A stretch of DNA of 64,000 bases from Candidatus Fredericiella danica (GTDB taxonomy: Bacteria > Chloroflexota > Anaerolineae > Caldilineales > Caldilineaceae), in assembly GCA_016713335.1 (NCBI GenBank), contig JADJPH010000033.1:1-64000 (forward strand). The letters are read 5' to 3'. Positions within the stretch are counted from its first letter, which is position 1. Every line of letters begins with the position of its first letter. Positions 9,934 through 18,045 of this stretch are shown here, piece by piece. Under the pieces are notes generated by a model. That model ran no database searches and was not told the DNA's origin. It worked only from the letters and a program-made list of their open reading frames with translations. Position numbers and translations under genes: made by a program.

Positions 9934-11256
9934 ATGAAACGATGGGTAATCATTCTATTGGTTTTGGCGGTCGTGGGCGCCGGTGGCTGGTACGCCTACA
10001 GCACGATGGAGCAGCAGCAGCAGGCGGAAGCCGCCACAAAGGCAGCCGCTGAAGCGGACGCGGCGCAAGCTCTGGAGCAGGTGATCTGGGCTTCCGGAAA
10101 ACTGCAGCCGGTCGTCTGGGCGGGGCTTTCTCCTACGCTCAATGGCGCGGTGACACGCGTCCTGGTGGGAGAGGGGGATCAGGTGGCGCCGGGTGACCTA
10201 CTCCTGGAGGTCGATAACAGCGTGCTGCAGGCGCAGGTCAAGGTGGCAGAGGCCGCCCTGGCCGAAGCCGAAGCGGCGCTGGCGAAGTTAAAGGCCGGCG
10301 CCTCGGCCGCGGAGATTGCGCAGGCGCAGGCGAGTGTCGAATCGGCGAAAGCGCAGGTGTCGGTGGCGGCCAGCCAAATGCTGGACGTGCAGTCGGCCGT
10401 GGAGGCGGCGAAAGCTGCGGTCGGCATTGCGCGCGCACAGTATGCCGAGGTTGCCAGCCACCCAACGGCGGCGGAGAAATTGGCGGCGCGGGCGGACATT
10501 GCGCAGGCAGAGGCTGCAGTTTCCCGTGCCCAGGCTGCCTACAATATCGTCAAAGGCGACCCAGACATCGGGGCGCGGCCGGAATCGCTGGCCCTGCAAC
10601 AGGCCACCTCAGCGCTGGAGGTGGCGAATGCCGGCGCTCAGGTGAGGGCCCAGGGGCCGACACAGGAGCAACTGGCAGTCGCCGCCGCGCAAATTGCGGC
10701 GGCCCAGACCGAGGTCACAGGCGCCGAAAACAGAAGTGCCAGCGCCGAGGCCGGCATCAAGTCGGCACTGGCCCAGGTTGGCAGCGCGCAGGCTGCCCTT
10801 GACAAGTTGCTGGCCGGTGCGACGGCAGAAGAGATTGCGATGGCGGAAGCACGAGTCCAGTCGGCGCAGGCGGCCGTAGACGCAGCCACAGCGCAATTGG
10901 CGCAAAGCCAGGTCATAGCCCCGTTTGCCGGTCAGGTGGGGGCGGTGAATGTGCACATGGGCGAACAGATCGATCCAGCCGAATATGCGATCCTGGTCGG
11001 CGCCACGTCCCAGATGTGGGTGGAGACCACCGACCTCCGTGAGACCGACGTGGTGCGCGTCGCCAAGGGCATGCCGGTCGAAGTGACCTTTGATGCACTG
11101 CCCAACCAGATCTTCGACGGCGTTGTCACCTATGTCGCGCCGGTGAGTTCCGCCGAGAAAGGCAGCACCAACTATACGGTGCGGGTCGAAGTGAACGATT
11201 TGGACCCGAGCCTGCGCTGGGGGATGACCGCCTTTGTCAACATCAGGCCCGAGTAA
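9934..11256 (+). CDS. HlyD/MacA-type periplasmic adaptor of ABC exporter
   Basis: A 440-residue membrane fusion protein. After a single N-terminal hydrophobic anchor (about residues 3-21) come a split biotinyl-lipoyl-like domain (the half-motif VTRVLVGEGDQVAPGDLLLE and its partner FAGQVGAVNVHMGEQIDP), a very Ala/Gln/Glu-rich coiled-coil hairpin of about 230 residues between them, and a C-terminal beta-barrel ending VRWGMTAFVNI-like. It lies 44 bp after the permease and 2 bp before the ATPase, so the three genes form one exporter operon. The alanine-rich hairpin is long for MacA-type adaptors and contains repeated AQA/EAA heptads. ATG 9934 is taken rather than the upstream in-frame ATG 9907, because the hydrophobic anchor begins there. 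Confidence 0.85.
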   Translation: MKRWVIILLVLAVVGAGGWYAYSTMEQQQQAEAATKAAAEADAAQALEQVIWASGKLQPVVWAGLSPTLNGAVTRVLVGEGDQVAPGDLLLEVDNSVLQAQVKVAEAALAEAEAALAKLKAGASAAEIAQAQASVESAKAQVSVAASQMLDVQSAVEAAKAAVGIARAQYAEVASHPTAAEKLAARADIAQAEAAVSRAQAAYNIVKGDPDIGARPESLALQQATSALEVANAGAQVRAQGPTQEQLAVAAAQIAAAQTEVTGAENRSASAEAGIKSALAQVGSAQAALDKLLAGATAEEIAMAEARVQSAQAAVDAATAQLAQSQVIAPFAGQVGAVNVHMGEQIDPAEYAILVGATSQMWVETTDLRETDVVRVAKGMPVEVTFDALPNQIFDGVVTYVAPVSSAEKGSTNYTVRVEVNDLDPSLRWGMTAFVNIRPE

Positions 11257-11258
11257 CC

Positions 11259-12083
11259 ATGGCAGATCACCTGATTCAAACCAATCATCTTTCAAAAGTC
11301 TATGGCGCCGGTGAGACGGCAGTGCATGCGCTTGAAGACGTGAGCCTGGACGTTGGCGCCGGTGAGTTTTTCGCGATCATGGGACCCAGCGGCTGTGGCA
11401 AGAGTACGCTGCTCAACATGTTGGGGCGCTGGACCAGCCGACTACGGGTGAAGTGTGGATTGCCGGTGAGAATCTGGCCAATCTGAAGAACGTCGACGAT
11501 TTTCGTGCGACGACCGTTGGCTTTGTGTTTCAGTTACACAATCTGCTGCCGACGTTGACTGCGCTCGAAAATGTCGAGGTGCCCATGCAGGGCCGGGTTG
11601 GGAGCGGCCGGGCACGCCGCGAGCGCGCACAGCACCTGTTGGGGTTGGTCGGACTTGGCAGCCGCGCCGGGCATCTGCCCAATCAACTCTCTGGCGGTCA
11701 GCGGCAGCGTGTGGCGATCGCACGGGCGCTGGCGAATAGCCCAAAGTTGATCCTGGCGGACGAGCCGACCGGTGCGCTGGACAGCCAGAGCGGGCAGGAA
11801 TTGTTGGAGTTGTTGAGCGAGTTGAATCGAACCGAGGGCACGACAATTGCCGTGGTCACCCACGATGCGCGGGTGGCGCAGGCTACGCAGCGTACTGCGT
11901 ATGCAAGATGGCCGGATTGTCGAAGATCATCGCGTCCTCGACCCGTTGGAAGAGGACCTGCGGATTCTGGCCTTCAGCAGGTTGGGCGAGGTCATCCTGA
12001 ATCCGGATGATGCGCCGATGCAGGAGGTGACCCCGGAAGAGGAGTTGATCCTGCGCCGGCTGATTCAGCGTCTGCGAGCCTAA
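11259..12083 (+). CDS. ABC transporter ATP-binding protein, LolD/MacB type (two frame breaks)
   Basis: ATPase of the exporter, about 274 residues when read across two frame breaks. All nucleotide-binding motifs are intact: Walker A GPSGCGKST, Q-loop FVFQLHNLLPTL, signature LSGGQRQRVAIARAL, Walker B LILADEPTGALD and H-loop VVTHD. The first break is at about 11425, where TTGGGGCGCTGG would read LGALDQPTTGE with one more G. The second is near 11895, after the H-loop, where ATQRT must join LRMQDGRIVEDH. Because every catalytic motif survives on both sides, indel errors are the simplest explanation. A C-terminal extension of about 45 residues (rich in Glu, ending LIQRLRA) follows the domain, as in some exporter ATPases of this group. 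Confidence 0.85.
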
Positions 12084-12115
12084 ACTGATCTATCATTCAT
12101 TCTGGAATTGAACCC

Positions 12116-12658
12116 ATGCCACCGACACCCTGGAGCACACTGACCAGCCGGTCGATCTATGAGAACAAATGGATGCAAGTGCGGGAAGACGACGCGCAGA
12201 TGCCCGATGGGCGCACGACCATTTATGGCGTCGTCACTCTGGGTGAATGTGTGGGTGTGCTCCCGTTTGTGGACCCCGAGCACGTGATCATGGTGCGGCA
12301 GTATCGATATGTCTTTGGCGAGAATCACCGGTGGGAGATGCCGACGGGTGGGATGTACGCAGGTGAAGATCCGTTGGTTGCGGCGCGACGGGAACTGCAG
12401 GAAGAGATCGGCCATACGGCTGGTCGGCTTGAGTGGGTCAGCAGTTTCTACTCGTCCAAGAGCGTCTGTGATGAAAAAGCGCACCTCTATCTTGGGTATG
12501 ACCTGACGCCCGCGGTGCTGCCGCCGGACGACACCGAGTTTCAGGAGATTGCGACGATGCCGTTTCAGCGTGTGCTGGAGATGGTGTACACGAGTGAAAT
12601 CCGGGATGCGATGACGGTGATTGCCGTGCTGCATGCCGCGAGGTTGCGCGGGCGGTAG
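12116..12658 (+). CDS. Nudix hydrolase, ADP-ribose pyrophosphatase-like
   Basis: A 180-residue cytosolic Nudix enzyme. The Nudix box (GX5EX7REUXEEXGU) is complete at residues 78-100, with GGMYAGE and RRELQEEIG visible, and the metal-binding glutamates are present. Upstream, VRQYRYVFG and WEMPTGG match the substrate-side strands of the ADP-ribose diphosphatase branch (MutT/NudF-like). It probably cleaves ADP-ribose or another nucleoside diphosphate derivative to NMP. It lies 32 bp after the exporter ATPase on the same strand. It converges on the DinB-like gene, with two strong inverted repeats between them. Confidence 0.87.
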   Translation: MPPTPWSTLTSRSIYENKWMQVREDDAQMPDGRTTIYGVVTLGECVGVLPFVDPEHVIMVRQYRYVFGENHRWEMPTGGMYAGEDPLVAARRELQEEIGHTAGRLEWVSSFYSSKSVCDEKAHLYLGYDLTPAVLPPDDTEFQEIATMPFQRVLEMVYTSEIRDAMTVIAVLHAARLRGR

Positions 12659-12693
12659 GGTGCGTCGTCCCCCGGCAAGCCAGGGCCAAAGCC

Positions 12694-12754
12694 GTCCCCG
12701 GCACGGACCAGAAAGCGGTCATCGACGAATCGTCTGGTGGTCCGTGCCGGGGAC
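12694..12754. repeat. Perfect 17-bp inverted repeat in convergent gap
   Basis: GTCCCCGGCACGGACCA at 12694-12710 is the exact reverse complement of 12738-12754, separated by 27 bases. The hairpin lies between the convergent Nudix and DinB-like genes and has no T-run after it, so it is not a classical intrinsic terminator. It may act as a transcript-end stabiliser or be a copy of a dispersed repeat. Confidence 0.6.
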
Positions 12755-12799
12755 GTTTGCGCGCGGAAACCCTGCACCGCACCAAGAACACGCGCATGC

Positions 12800-12837
12800 C
12801 GGTGACGGCTCAGCCAGCCCAGCCAAAGCCGTCACCG
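12800..12837. repeat. 11-bp inverted repeat beside the DinB-like stop
   Basis: CGGTGACGGCT (12800-12810) pairs perfectly with AGCCGTCACCG (12827-12837) around a 16-base loop, just downstream of the DinB-like gene read on the minus strand. Position fits a terminator or mRNA end structure, but no T-tract follows. Confidence 0.45.
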
Positions 12838-12841
12838 AGGT

Positions 12842-13336
12842 TTAGGGATTGCCGGCGCCAATCCACCTGGTTTCGATGCCACGATCAAATAGCCGTGCAC
12901 CGAGCTCGCCGGCGTGGAGTTGTAGATGGCGGATCGTGTAGATCTGGAGTTCGAACTTGTCGAAGGGTAGCCACGAAAAGCCCGATGGCGCGGCAAAGTC
13001 AGTTTCCGCGAGCCGCTGCTTCACCTCGTCGCGGCAGAAGGCGAGATATTCGAGCATCTCCGTCTGCGTGTATCCTGGCGCAGCGTCAGGCACGGGCGCA
13101 GCAGGTTCTGCGCCGAGTCGATGATAGGCGCCACGGTGTTTCGCCCACGGGGCGAAGGTCGCTTCAGACGCCTGCAGGTAAAGATGGGCATAGAACAGCG
13201 CGTGATAGACCACCTGCCAATAGGGGTATTCTGGCTGCGGACCAACCCACAGTTCTTCGGGGCAGCTTGTGATGCATTCATCGAGCATTGCCAGAGCTGC
13301 TAGATATTGAGACGTGAGAGCGGCGCGGATGTCCAT
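12842..13336 (-). CDS. DinB-like four-helix protein
   Basis: A 164-residue protein of the DinB/YfiT-like superfamily, a four-helix bundle that usually binds a divalent metal through three histidines. Candidate ligands are seen in VYHALFYAH (N-terminal helix pair) and in RHLQLHAGEL near residue 140, the usual position of the paired C-terminal histidines. Members include thiol-dependent S-transferases and damage-inducible proteins of unknown function, so no reaction is assigned. Its start lies only 5 bp from the end of the upstream cyclase-like gene on the same strand, suggesting co-transcription. Confidence 0.72.
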   Translation of the reverse strand: MDIRAALTSQYLAALAMLDECITSCPEELWVGPQPEYPYWQVVYHALFYAHLYLQASEATFAPWAKHRGAYHRLGAEPAAPVPDAAPGYTQTEMLEYLAFCRDEVKQRLAETDFAAPSGFSWLPFDKFELQIYTIRHLQLHAGELGARLFDRGIETRWIGAGNP

Positions 13337-13341
13337 ACACT

Positions 13342-14001
13342 TTACCTCAACTTTGCCATGGCGCGCACCGGGAAGGTGCCGATGCCGCTGAACTTTGGGG
13401 GCAGTGCGGTAAACGTGAACCCTTCGTCAGGCAGTGCCCCCAGATTACAGAGGTGTTCGACGATCAAAATCTCGGCACCCAGCAGCGTCGAATGCACCGG
13501 GCGCGCATTGCCGCGCGTATCATCGATGTTGTGTGAGTCGATGCCGACAAGTTTGACCCCGCATGATTGCAGGTAACGTGCGGCTTCTTCGGTCAGGAAC
13601 GGGTGGCCCCCAAAGTACGCATCGGTGCGCCAATGGCGATCCCAACCGGTGAGGACCAAAACTGCACGGTTGCGCAGGTCACGATCACGGAAGTGCTCCA
13701 CACCGATTGCCGGCGTAGACGGTTCCGCGCGGATGACAACTGCCTCAAGATCGACCAGCGCCTCCAGTTCGATTGCGGCCATATCTTTGCCATCGGCGTA
13801 GCGATGGAATGGGCAATCGAGATAAGTGCCCGTGTTGGTTACCATCTCGATCTTGCCGATCTGGAACTCAGTGCCCGGCGCGTAGAATTTGCGTGATTCC
13901 TCACGGCTCAAGTAGTCGCAAATGACCGGGGCAGGAAGACCTCGGTAGGTAATCAGCCCGTGTTCGATCGTGTGGCTTAGGTCGACAAAGCGAGATGTCA
14001 T
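13342..14001 (-). CDS. Cyclase-family metal hydrolase with altered metal motif
   Basis: A 219-residue protein of the PF04199 cyclase/kynurenine formamidase fold. The family's metal motif HxGTHxDxPxH is present as NTGTYLDCPFH at about residues 56-66: the Asp and last His are kept but the first and second His are Asn and Tyr. The C-terminal part (GIDSHNIDD, HSTLLG.EILIVEHLCNL) matches the family well, with further conserved His and Glu. The altered motif occurs in a subgroup of uncharacterised cyclase-like proteins, so the substrate (amide or lactone) is unknown. It may be co-transcribed with the DinB-like gene downstream. Confidence 0.8.
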   Translation of the reverse strand: MTSRFVDLSHTIEHGLITYRGLPAPVICDYLSREESRKFYAPGTEFQIGKIEMVTNTGTYLDCPFHRYADGKDMAAIELEALVDLEAVVIRAEPSTPAIGVEHFRDRDLRNRAVLVLTGWDRHWRTDAYFGGHPFLTEEAARYLQSCGVKLVGIDSHNIDDTRGNARPVHSTLLGAEILIVEHLCNLGALPDEGFTFTALPPKFSGIGTFPVRAMAKLR

Positions 14002-14038
14002 TCGCTAGACTCCGTGAAAGACTGGATGCTGCCCGCTG

Positions 14039-14722
14039 CTATACCTCGGCGGCGGCCTGGAGCCGGGCGCGGTCAACGATTTCAATACGTTGGCGATCTA
14101 CCGTGAGAATCCCTTCCGCTGCCAGGCTGCGCAGCGCACGCCCCACCACCTCACGGACCGTCCCCAGTTGATTTGCCATCTCTTCCTGCGTGATGTGTGG
14201 CAGCGGTGTGCCGCGTTCGGCGGCTTCCGCCTGGTCCAATAGTAAGCGGGCAAGGCGCCCTTTCACGTTGCGCATTGCCGGGTCTTGGACAATGCCGATC
14301 AGATAGCGTGCTCGCTGCGCCAGGCTCTCGATAAGCGCCCAGGCCAACTCCGGGTGCTGGATTGATAGGCGGCGCAGTCCATCTCTGGAAACCGGCCAGA
14401 GGATTGCATCAGAAAATGCCACCGCACAAGCGGGATTCGGCCCGCCGTCGAGGGCGGAAACATCGTTGAAGGTGTCGCCACGCCCCGAAATCAGGAGAGT
14501 ATGTTCACGGCCATCCGCGGCATAGCGGCAGATTTTGACCCGCCCCTCTTCTACCAAAAAGAGGCCTGCGGTAGGTTCCTCTTCGAGGAAAATGGTCTGG
14601 CCCTGGGTGAAATGCACCCGGCGTGCGGCGCGTGCCAGTTCGGCCAGCACGGTGTCAGGGAGGTCATGCAGGAAGGGCACTTCACGCCAGAGCGAAAGTG
14701 ATTCTTGGAGAGAGGTTTTCAC
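14039..14722 (-). CDS. Crp/Fnr-family transcriptional regulator
   Basis: A 227-residue regulator with an N-terminal cyclic-nucleotide-binding-type beta barrel (residues about 15-125; FLEEEPTAGLFLVEEGRVKI) and a C-terminal winged helix (LPHITQEEMANQLGTVREVV, about residues 165-190). No cysteine cluster of the FNR [4Fe-4S] type is seen in the N-terminus, and the barrel lacks a clear cAMP-binding RxS motif, so the effector is unknown. It could belong to the DNR/NnrR-like heme or NO sensors. The frame is open upstream to 14809, but I take GTG 14722 because the alignment to family members begins there. Possible controller of the nearby respiratory genes (inference). Confidence 0.82.
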   Translation of the reverse strand: MKTSLQESLSLWREVPFLHDLPDTVLAELARAARRVHFTQGQTIFLEEEPTAGLFLVEEGRVKICRYAADGREHTLLISGRGDTFNDVSALDGGPNPACAVAFSDAILWPVSRDGLRRLSIQHPELAWALIESLAQRARYLIGIVQDPAMRNVKGRLARLLLDQAEAAERGTPLPHITQEEMANQLGTVREVVGRALRSLAAEGILTVDRQRIEIVDRARLQAAAEV

Positions 14723-14789
14723 GGTGCCGCTATTGTAAGCGGGAGGAATCGTGTTTGCCAAACTTACTGACGAGGTCTTGCAAGTGAGG

Positions 14790-14900
14790 TCAGAGCCCGG
14801 CGCCGCCAAGCGCCACCAGCGCCAGACCGATCAAGCCCATGACGCCGATAAACAATAGCAAAAGTAGTAGGCCGGAATTCCCATCCGGAGGCTCGTTCAC
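14790..14900 (-). CDS. Small single-helix membrane peptide (36 aa)
   Basis: A short frame from GTG 14900 to TGA 14790 encodes 36 residues: a hydrophilic VNEPPDGNS start, one long hydrophobic helix (GLLLLLLFIGVMGLIGLAL) and a short glycine-rich end. GGAG lies about 7 bases upstream of the GTG, a good ribosome-binding site. The frame is open further upstream to 14990 but that part has no protein-like character. I know of no named family; it may be a small membrane regulator or a chance frame. Confidence 0.35.
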   Translation of the reverse strand: MNEPPDGNSGLLLLLLFIGVMGLIGLALVALGGAGL

Positions 14901-15061
14901 AGTATTCTCCGATCCAAACGGCGGCGATGCCAGCGAGATCGATGGCTGACGGCAAAGTGCGGCGCCGATGACGCGACATCGTGGGCACACTCAGAAGACG
15001 CCGGCCTACGGAAAAGGAAACGGGCAAGGTGCGGTCATCTTGCGGTGTCTGTCGATCAAAG

Positions 15062-15092
15062 TTGCGCAATTGCGGACGGAACGTGATATAAT
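15062..15092 (+). promoter_or_regulatory. Candidate sigma-70 type promoter
   Basis: A perfect TATAAT at 15087-15092 with TTGCGC at 15062-15067, 19 bp apart, lies about 130 bp upstream of the small membrane protein gene at 15222. The -10 match is exact and unusual in this GC-rich sequence; the -35 spacing is suboptimal. Confidence 0.35.
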
Positions 15093-15221
15093 TTGCCGCA
15101 GTGCGTCAGTCAGGCGTAGGGTAAGCGTATAATTGCCTGGATGGTGGATTGACTGGACGCGCAAAATGCCACAATGGCAGCGCTTGTAGCTCAGAATGAT
15201 GAAAGTAAAGGAGATTCCAGT

Positions 15222-15692
15222 ATGAAGAAGCACCGCCCGATTGGTGTCACGATCCTGGCCGTCCTATCCCTGATAGCAGCCGCGGTCGCGATCTACTATG
15301 CATTGATCTATTTTGGTCTCTTCCCGATGTCGCTCGGCCCGCTCGACTTCTACAACAACAACTTCCTCGGCGGTTTGATGTGGGTCTTGATGGCCGTGAT
15401 CTACTTTGTTGTATTTCGCTGGCTGTGGACGGTCGACCCGCGCGGTTGGATGTTCGTCACCATCATCGCTGTGCTGAACCTGATCATGGCCGTCCTGTCA
15501 TGGATTGGCAAGCAGTCGTTCGCCGCAGTGGCGCCGGCCATCCTGATCAACGGCATCATTCTGCTCTATGCCATCTATCCTGGCACGAAGGCAGCCTTTG
15601 GCATGCAGAATCCGCCCGCGGCCAAGCAGGCCGCAGCCGCGCCACCACCTGCCAGCAAGCAGGATCCGCCCCCGCCGGCCGCAAAGAAGTAA
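15222..15692 (+). CDS. Small polytopic membrane protein with Pro/Ala tail
   Basis: A 156-residue inner-membrane protein with four predicted helices (around residues 8-30, 45-70, 78-98 and 100-120), followed by a low-complexity Ala/Pro/Lys tail of about 30 residues. ATG 15222 has AAAGGAG 8-10 bases upstream. The opening KKHRPIGVTILAVLSLIAA is a widespread start of small uncharacterised four-helix proteins in Chloroflexota and Actinobacteria. I cannot assign a function. It stands alone on the plus strand and a likely promoter precedes it. Confidence 0.75.
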   Translation: MKKHRPIGVTILAVLSLIAAAVAIYYALIYFGLFPMSLGPLDFYNNNFLGGLMWVLMAVIYFVVFRWLWTVDPRGWMFVTIIAVLNLIMAVLSWIGKQSFAAVAPAILINGIILLYAIYPGTKAAFGMQNPPAAKQAAAAPPPASKQDPPPPAAKK

Positions 15693-15701
15693 AAGGTATC
15701 T

Positions 15702-15792
15702 CGTATTTCGTATCGCGTATTCCGGATATTTCGTGCAGATGTAGACTAACGCATCACCACAGATTATAATGGAATACGTGATACGAAACACG
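15702..15792. repeat. Imperfect 22-bp inverted repeat with 47-base loop
   Basis: The 22 bases at 15702-15723 match the reverse complement of 15771-15792 at 20 of 22 positions (core CGTATTTCGTATCGCGTATT). It fills the 107-bp convergent gap between the small membrane protein and the following minus-strand gene. Each arm is itself built of repeated CGTAT units, suggesting a mobile or expanding repeat element that may also serve as a transcription end. Confidence 0.5.
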
Positions 15793-15799
15793 CAACACG

Positions 15800-16204
15800 T
15801 TACCCTTCCACCCACGGCTTTACCCGCGGCCAGGCGTGGAAGGCGAAGGCGGCAACGCCCAATGCCTCAAGGCTGCGCCCCCACCACAGTAGATCGTCAT
15901 ACCCCGGCAGCCACGCGGCTGCAATGACGCACCACAACCCAAGATTGATCAAAAGAAGCGCAGCCCAGGCCGGCTTTTCGTTGCCGCGTTTGGTCTGCCA
16001 TCTTGGCAGAATCCAGAATGCGACGCCAAGCGCCAAGAGCACCACCCAGCCCATCAAGAGGAGTTCGATGTGCGCCGGCAGCAAGCGCCAGACCAGCGGG
16101 TGGAGAAACACTCCCTTGTTGGCGAGGAGCAGCGCACCCAGCGTGAACCCTACCATCAGATAGATCAGGGAAGCACGCACGAACCAGACGCTCAGGCGGG
16201 GCAT
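15800..16204 (-). CDS. Four-helix membrane protein, heme-copper oxidase subunit I-like
   Basis: A 134-residue protein with four hydrophobic helices. The motif PAHIELLLMGWVVLLALGVA followed by FWILPR resembles the histidine-bearing helix of cbb3-type oxidase subunit I and NnrS-like proteins (H...GWV...G.AYWI.PR). It is a paralogue of the protein encoded immediately upstream (16206-16625); both end in a WPRVK motif. Only one clear helix histidine is retained, so a full oxidase catalytic centre is impossible; heme binding in a dimer is conceivable. It lies downstream of the heptaheme cytochrome gene and probably in its operon. Function unknown. Confidence 0.7.
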   Translation of the reverse strand: MPRLSVWFVRASLIYLMVGFTLGALLLANKGVFLHPLVWRLLPAHIELLLMGWVVLLALGVAFWILPRWQTKRGNEKPAWAALLLINLGLWCVIAAAWLPGYDDLLWWGRSLEALGVAAFAFHAWPRVKPWVEG

Positions 16205-16205
16205 C

Positions 16206-16625
16206 CTACTTTTCCTTTACGCGTGGCCAGGTGTTCGCCACAAAACAGGCGCCGCCCAACCACTGCAGTGTCGCCGATAGAATCAGCAGCCAACTCCAGA
16301 GCGCAAGGGGAGTCAGCGTCAGTGCTGGCTCCGCCACCAGTCGCAAGACCAAGCCGAGGTTCAGCAGCCAGTAGGCAGCCCATGCCAATCGCTCAGAACC
16401 GCGCGGTTGCTGCTTGCTTTTGCGGGGAAACATCCAGTAGGCGATGCCCATGATCAATTGCGTGACCCAGCCAACCATGAAGAAGTGGAAGTAAAGCGGG
16501 GTAAACGCGGCGATCCAGGGGACGAGTTGCGCCACGGGCCGGAGTGTCACAAAAACGCCGCCCATCAACGCCAACACCAGATAGACGAGAGCTGTCTTTA
16601 CATAGGTGCGCGTGATGGGCGGCAT
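16206..16625 (-). CDS. Four-helix membrane protein, paralogue of downstream gene
   Basis: A 139-residue membrane protein with four helices. The second helix pair carries YFHFFMVGWVTQLIMGIAYW followed by MFPR, closely resembling the HvHlmllGWv...G.aywilPR signature of heme-copper oxidase subunit I N-terminal regions. It is separated by 1 bp from its paralogue downstream and by 19 bp from the heptaheme cytochrome upstream. The set could be a membrane electron-transfer module (quinone or heme linked) feeding the nearby denitrification genes; this is inferred from position only. Confidence 0.7.
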   Translation of the reverse strand: MPPITRTYVKTALVYLVLALMGGVFVTLRPVAQLVPWIAAFTPLYFHFFMVGWVTQLIMGIAYWMFPRKSKQQPRGSERLAWAAYWLLNLGLVLRLVAEPALTLTPLALWSWLLILSATLQWLGGACFVANTWPRVKEK

Positions 16626-16644
16626 AGTGCGCTACAGAAATAGC

Positions 16645-18045
16645 CTACTTTTCCAGGGCCGGCATGAATGCCCGGTCAGCCAAACCCCACGGCCAGGACA
16701 TGCCATGCGGCCCGGTTTTGGATGGGTCTGTTATATGGCAAACCGTGCACGTGTCGAGCGTGCCCTTGTGTCCCTGCCAACCGATGAACTTGATGGCATC
16801 TTTCGGCTGGGTGCTGGGCGCAATGGCGTGTGTGCTGTCATGGCAGCCTTCACAGTAGATTCCGCTGTGACCGGTCGAGAAGCGGAACAGCGGGTGATTC
16901 TGGCGATACTCCGGTTCCTTGTGACAGCTATCGCACCGCGGCTCATTCAACCACGGATTCGGATTTGACGCCACTTTATCCATGCCGCCGTGACAGTCGG
17001 TGCAGGTCATCCCTTTCGAAGACATCACATCACGCAGACACTTGGTTGCCGGTCCTGGGTGGCAGTTGTAGCAGAAATTCTGCGGGAGCGCCATGGCAAC
17101 GGCGGCTTCCAGGTCGTCACCGGCTTGTGCCGTCAAGGCCGCAGTCATCAGGTCGGCATCTGCATGCTTTTTGTGCATCGCCTTCGAGAGATTTGGGATG
17201 CCCGGCTGACCGGGGGCGCCTAATGCGTTGGACGCATGGCATTCTGCGCACAACACGGGGCGACGCTGCATCAGCGGGGTGGTGTGTCCAGGCGGGTATT
17301 CGCTCTTGTTTTCCTTGTCATGCAGCGTCAGAATGTTCGTGTCCACTTTTCCGGTGCGAATCCCCTCGACGCCACCGTCGAAATGGCAGTTGTCGCAGTG
17401 CATTTCCGAGGAGACCGGAGCGACGGTTCTGGTCTTGGCAAGCACCGTGCCTGAAGCGTTCTTCACAACGATGGTCGCCAACTGATAGGGATCCGGCGTT
17501 TTGGGCGCACTATCACTAAACTCGGTGAGTGGAATCCCTTCGATGATAAAGTGATCGCGTTCACGCTTCATTTTACCTGATAGCCCAGCACCTGTAAGCC
17601 CTTTGTTTAGCGGAAGATCTACGCCAAATAGTTGCTTATCATATTGCCAGAAGTTGGTCTTACTGGCGGACTCCTTGTTGTTGGGGAAACTATAGCTGAC
17701 CGAGACCGTCCTGGTGATGATCCGGGGTGGATCGCCACGTCTGATCACCTGCGCCCAGAGGGTGTTATACGGCGGCAGCACCGCAAGATTTGAGAAGTCC
17801 GCATTGTAGCAATGCATGCCCAGGTCGTTCCAGGCGAGGACAACCCAGTTGCCTGCCTCGGTGGCGTCTGGCTCCACATTCCAGTCACCGTCTGCCGCCT
17901 CATCCGCCGTGGCGTCTGGCGGCTCGTCTTGTGCGCTGGCCTCTTTGACGGTAGGCGCCGCCACACAGAGGGCAAGTAGCACCAATAGACTGCCGAAGAC
18001 AAGTACAGTTCGGAGCCACGGAGTGACACTTCGTTGAGATTCCAT
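16645..18045 (-). CDS. Secreted heptaheme c-type cytochrome
   Basis: A 466-residue protein with an N-terminal signal peptide/anchor (hydrophobic residues about 13-31, then ASAQ). Seven CXXCH heme sites are visible in order: CDNCH, CAECH, CYNCH, CTDCH, CDSCH, CEGCH and CTVCH, all in the C-terminal 280 residues. The N-terminal part holds the NDLGMHCYN motif found in a group of large periplasmic multiheme cytochromes. Multihemes of this type act as periplasmic electron conduits or as N/S-oxide reductases; there is no sequence evidence for one particular substrate. It precedes two small heme-copper-like membrane proteins, which may connect it to the quinone pool. Confidence 0.88.
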   Translation of the reverse strand: MESQRSVTPWLRTVLVFGSLLVLLALCVAAPTVKEASAQDEPPDATADEAADGDWNVEPDATEAGNWVVLAWNDLGMHCYNADFSNLAVLPPYNTLWAQVIRRGDPPRIITRTVSVSYSFPNNKESASKTNFWQYDKQLFGVDLPLNKGLTGAGLSGKMKRERDHFIIEGIPLTEFSDSAPKTPDPYQLATIVVKNASGTVLAKTRTVAPVSSEMHCDNCHFDGGVEGIRTGKVDTNILTLHDKENKSEYPPGHTTPLMQRRPVLCAECHASNALGAPGQPGIPNLSKAMHKKHADADLMTAALTAQAGDDLEAAVAMALPQNFCYNCHPGPATKCLRDVMSSKGMTCTDCHGGMDKVASNPNPWLNEPRCDSCHKEPEYRQNHPLFRFSTGHSGIYCEGCHDSTHAIAPSTQPKDAIKFIGWQGHKGTLDTCTVCHITDPSKTGPHGMSWPWGLADRAFMPALEK

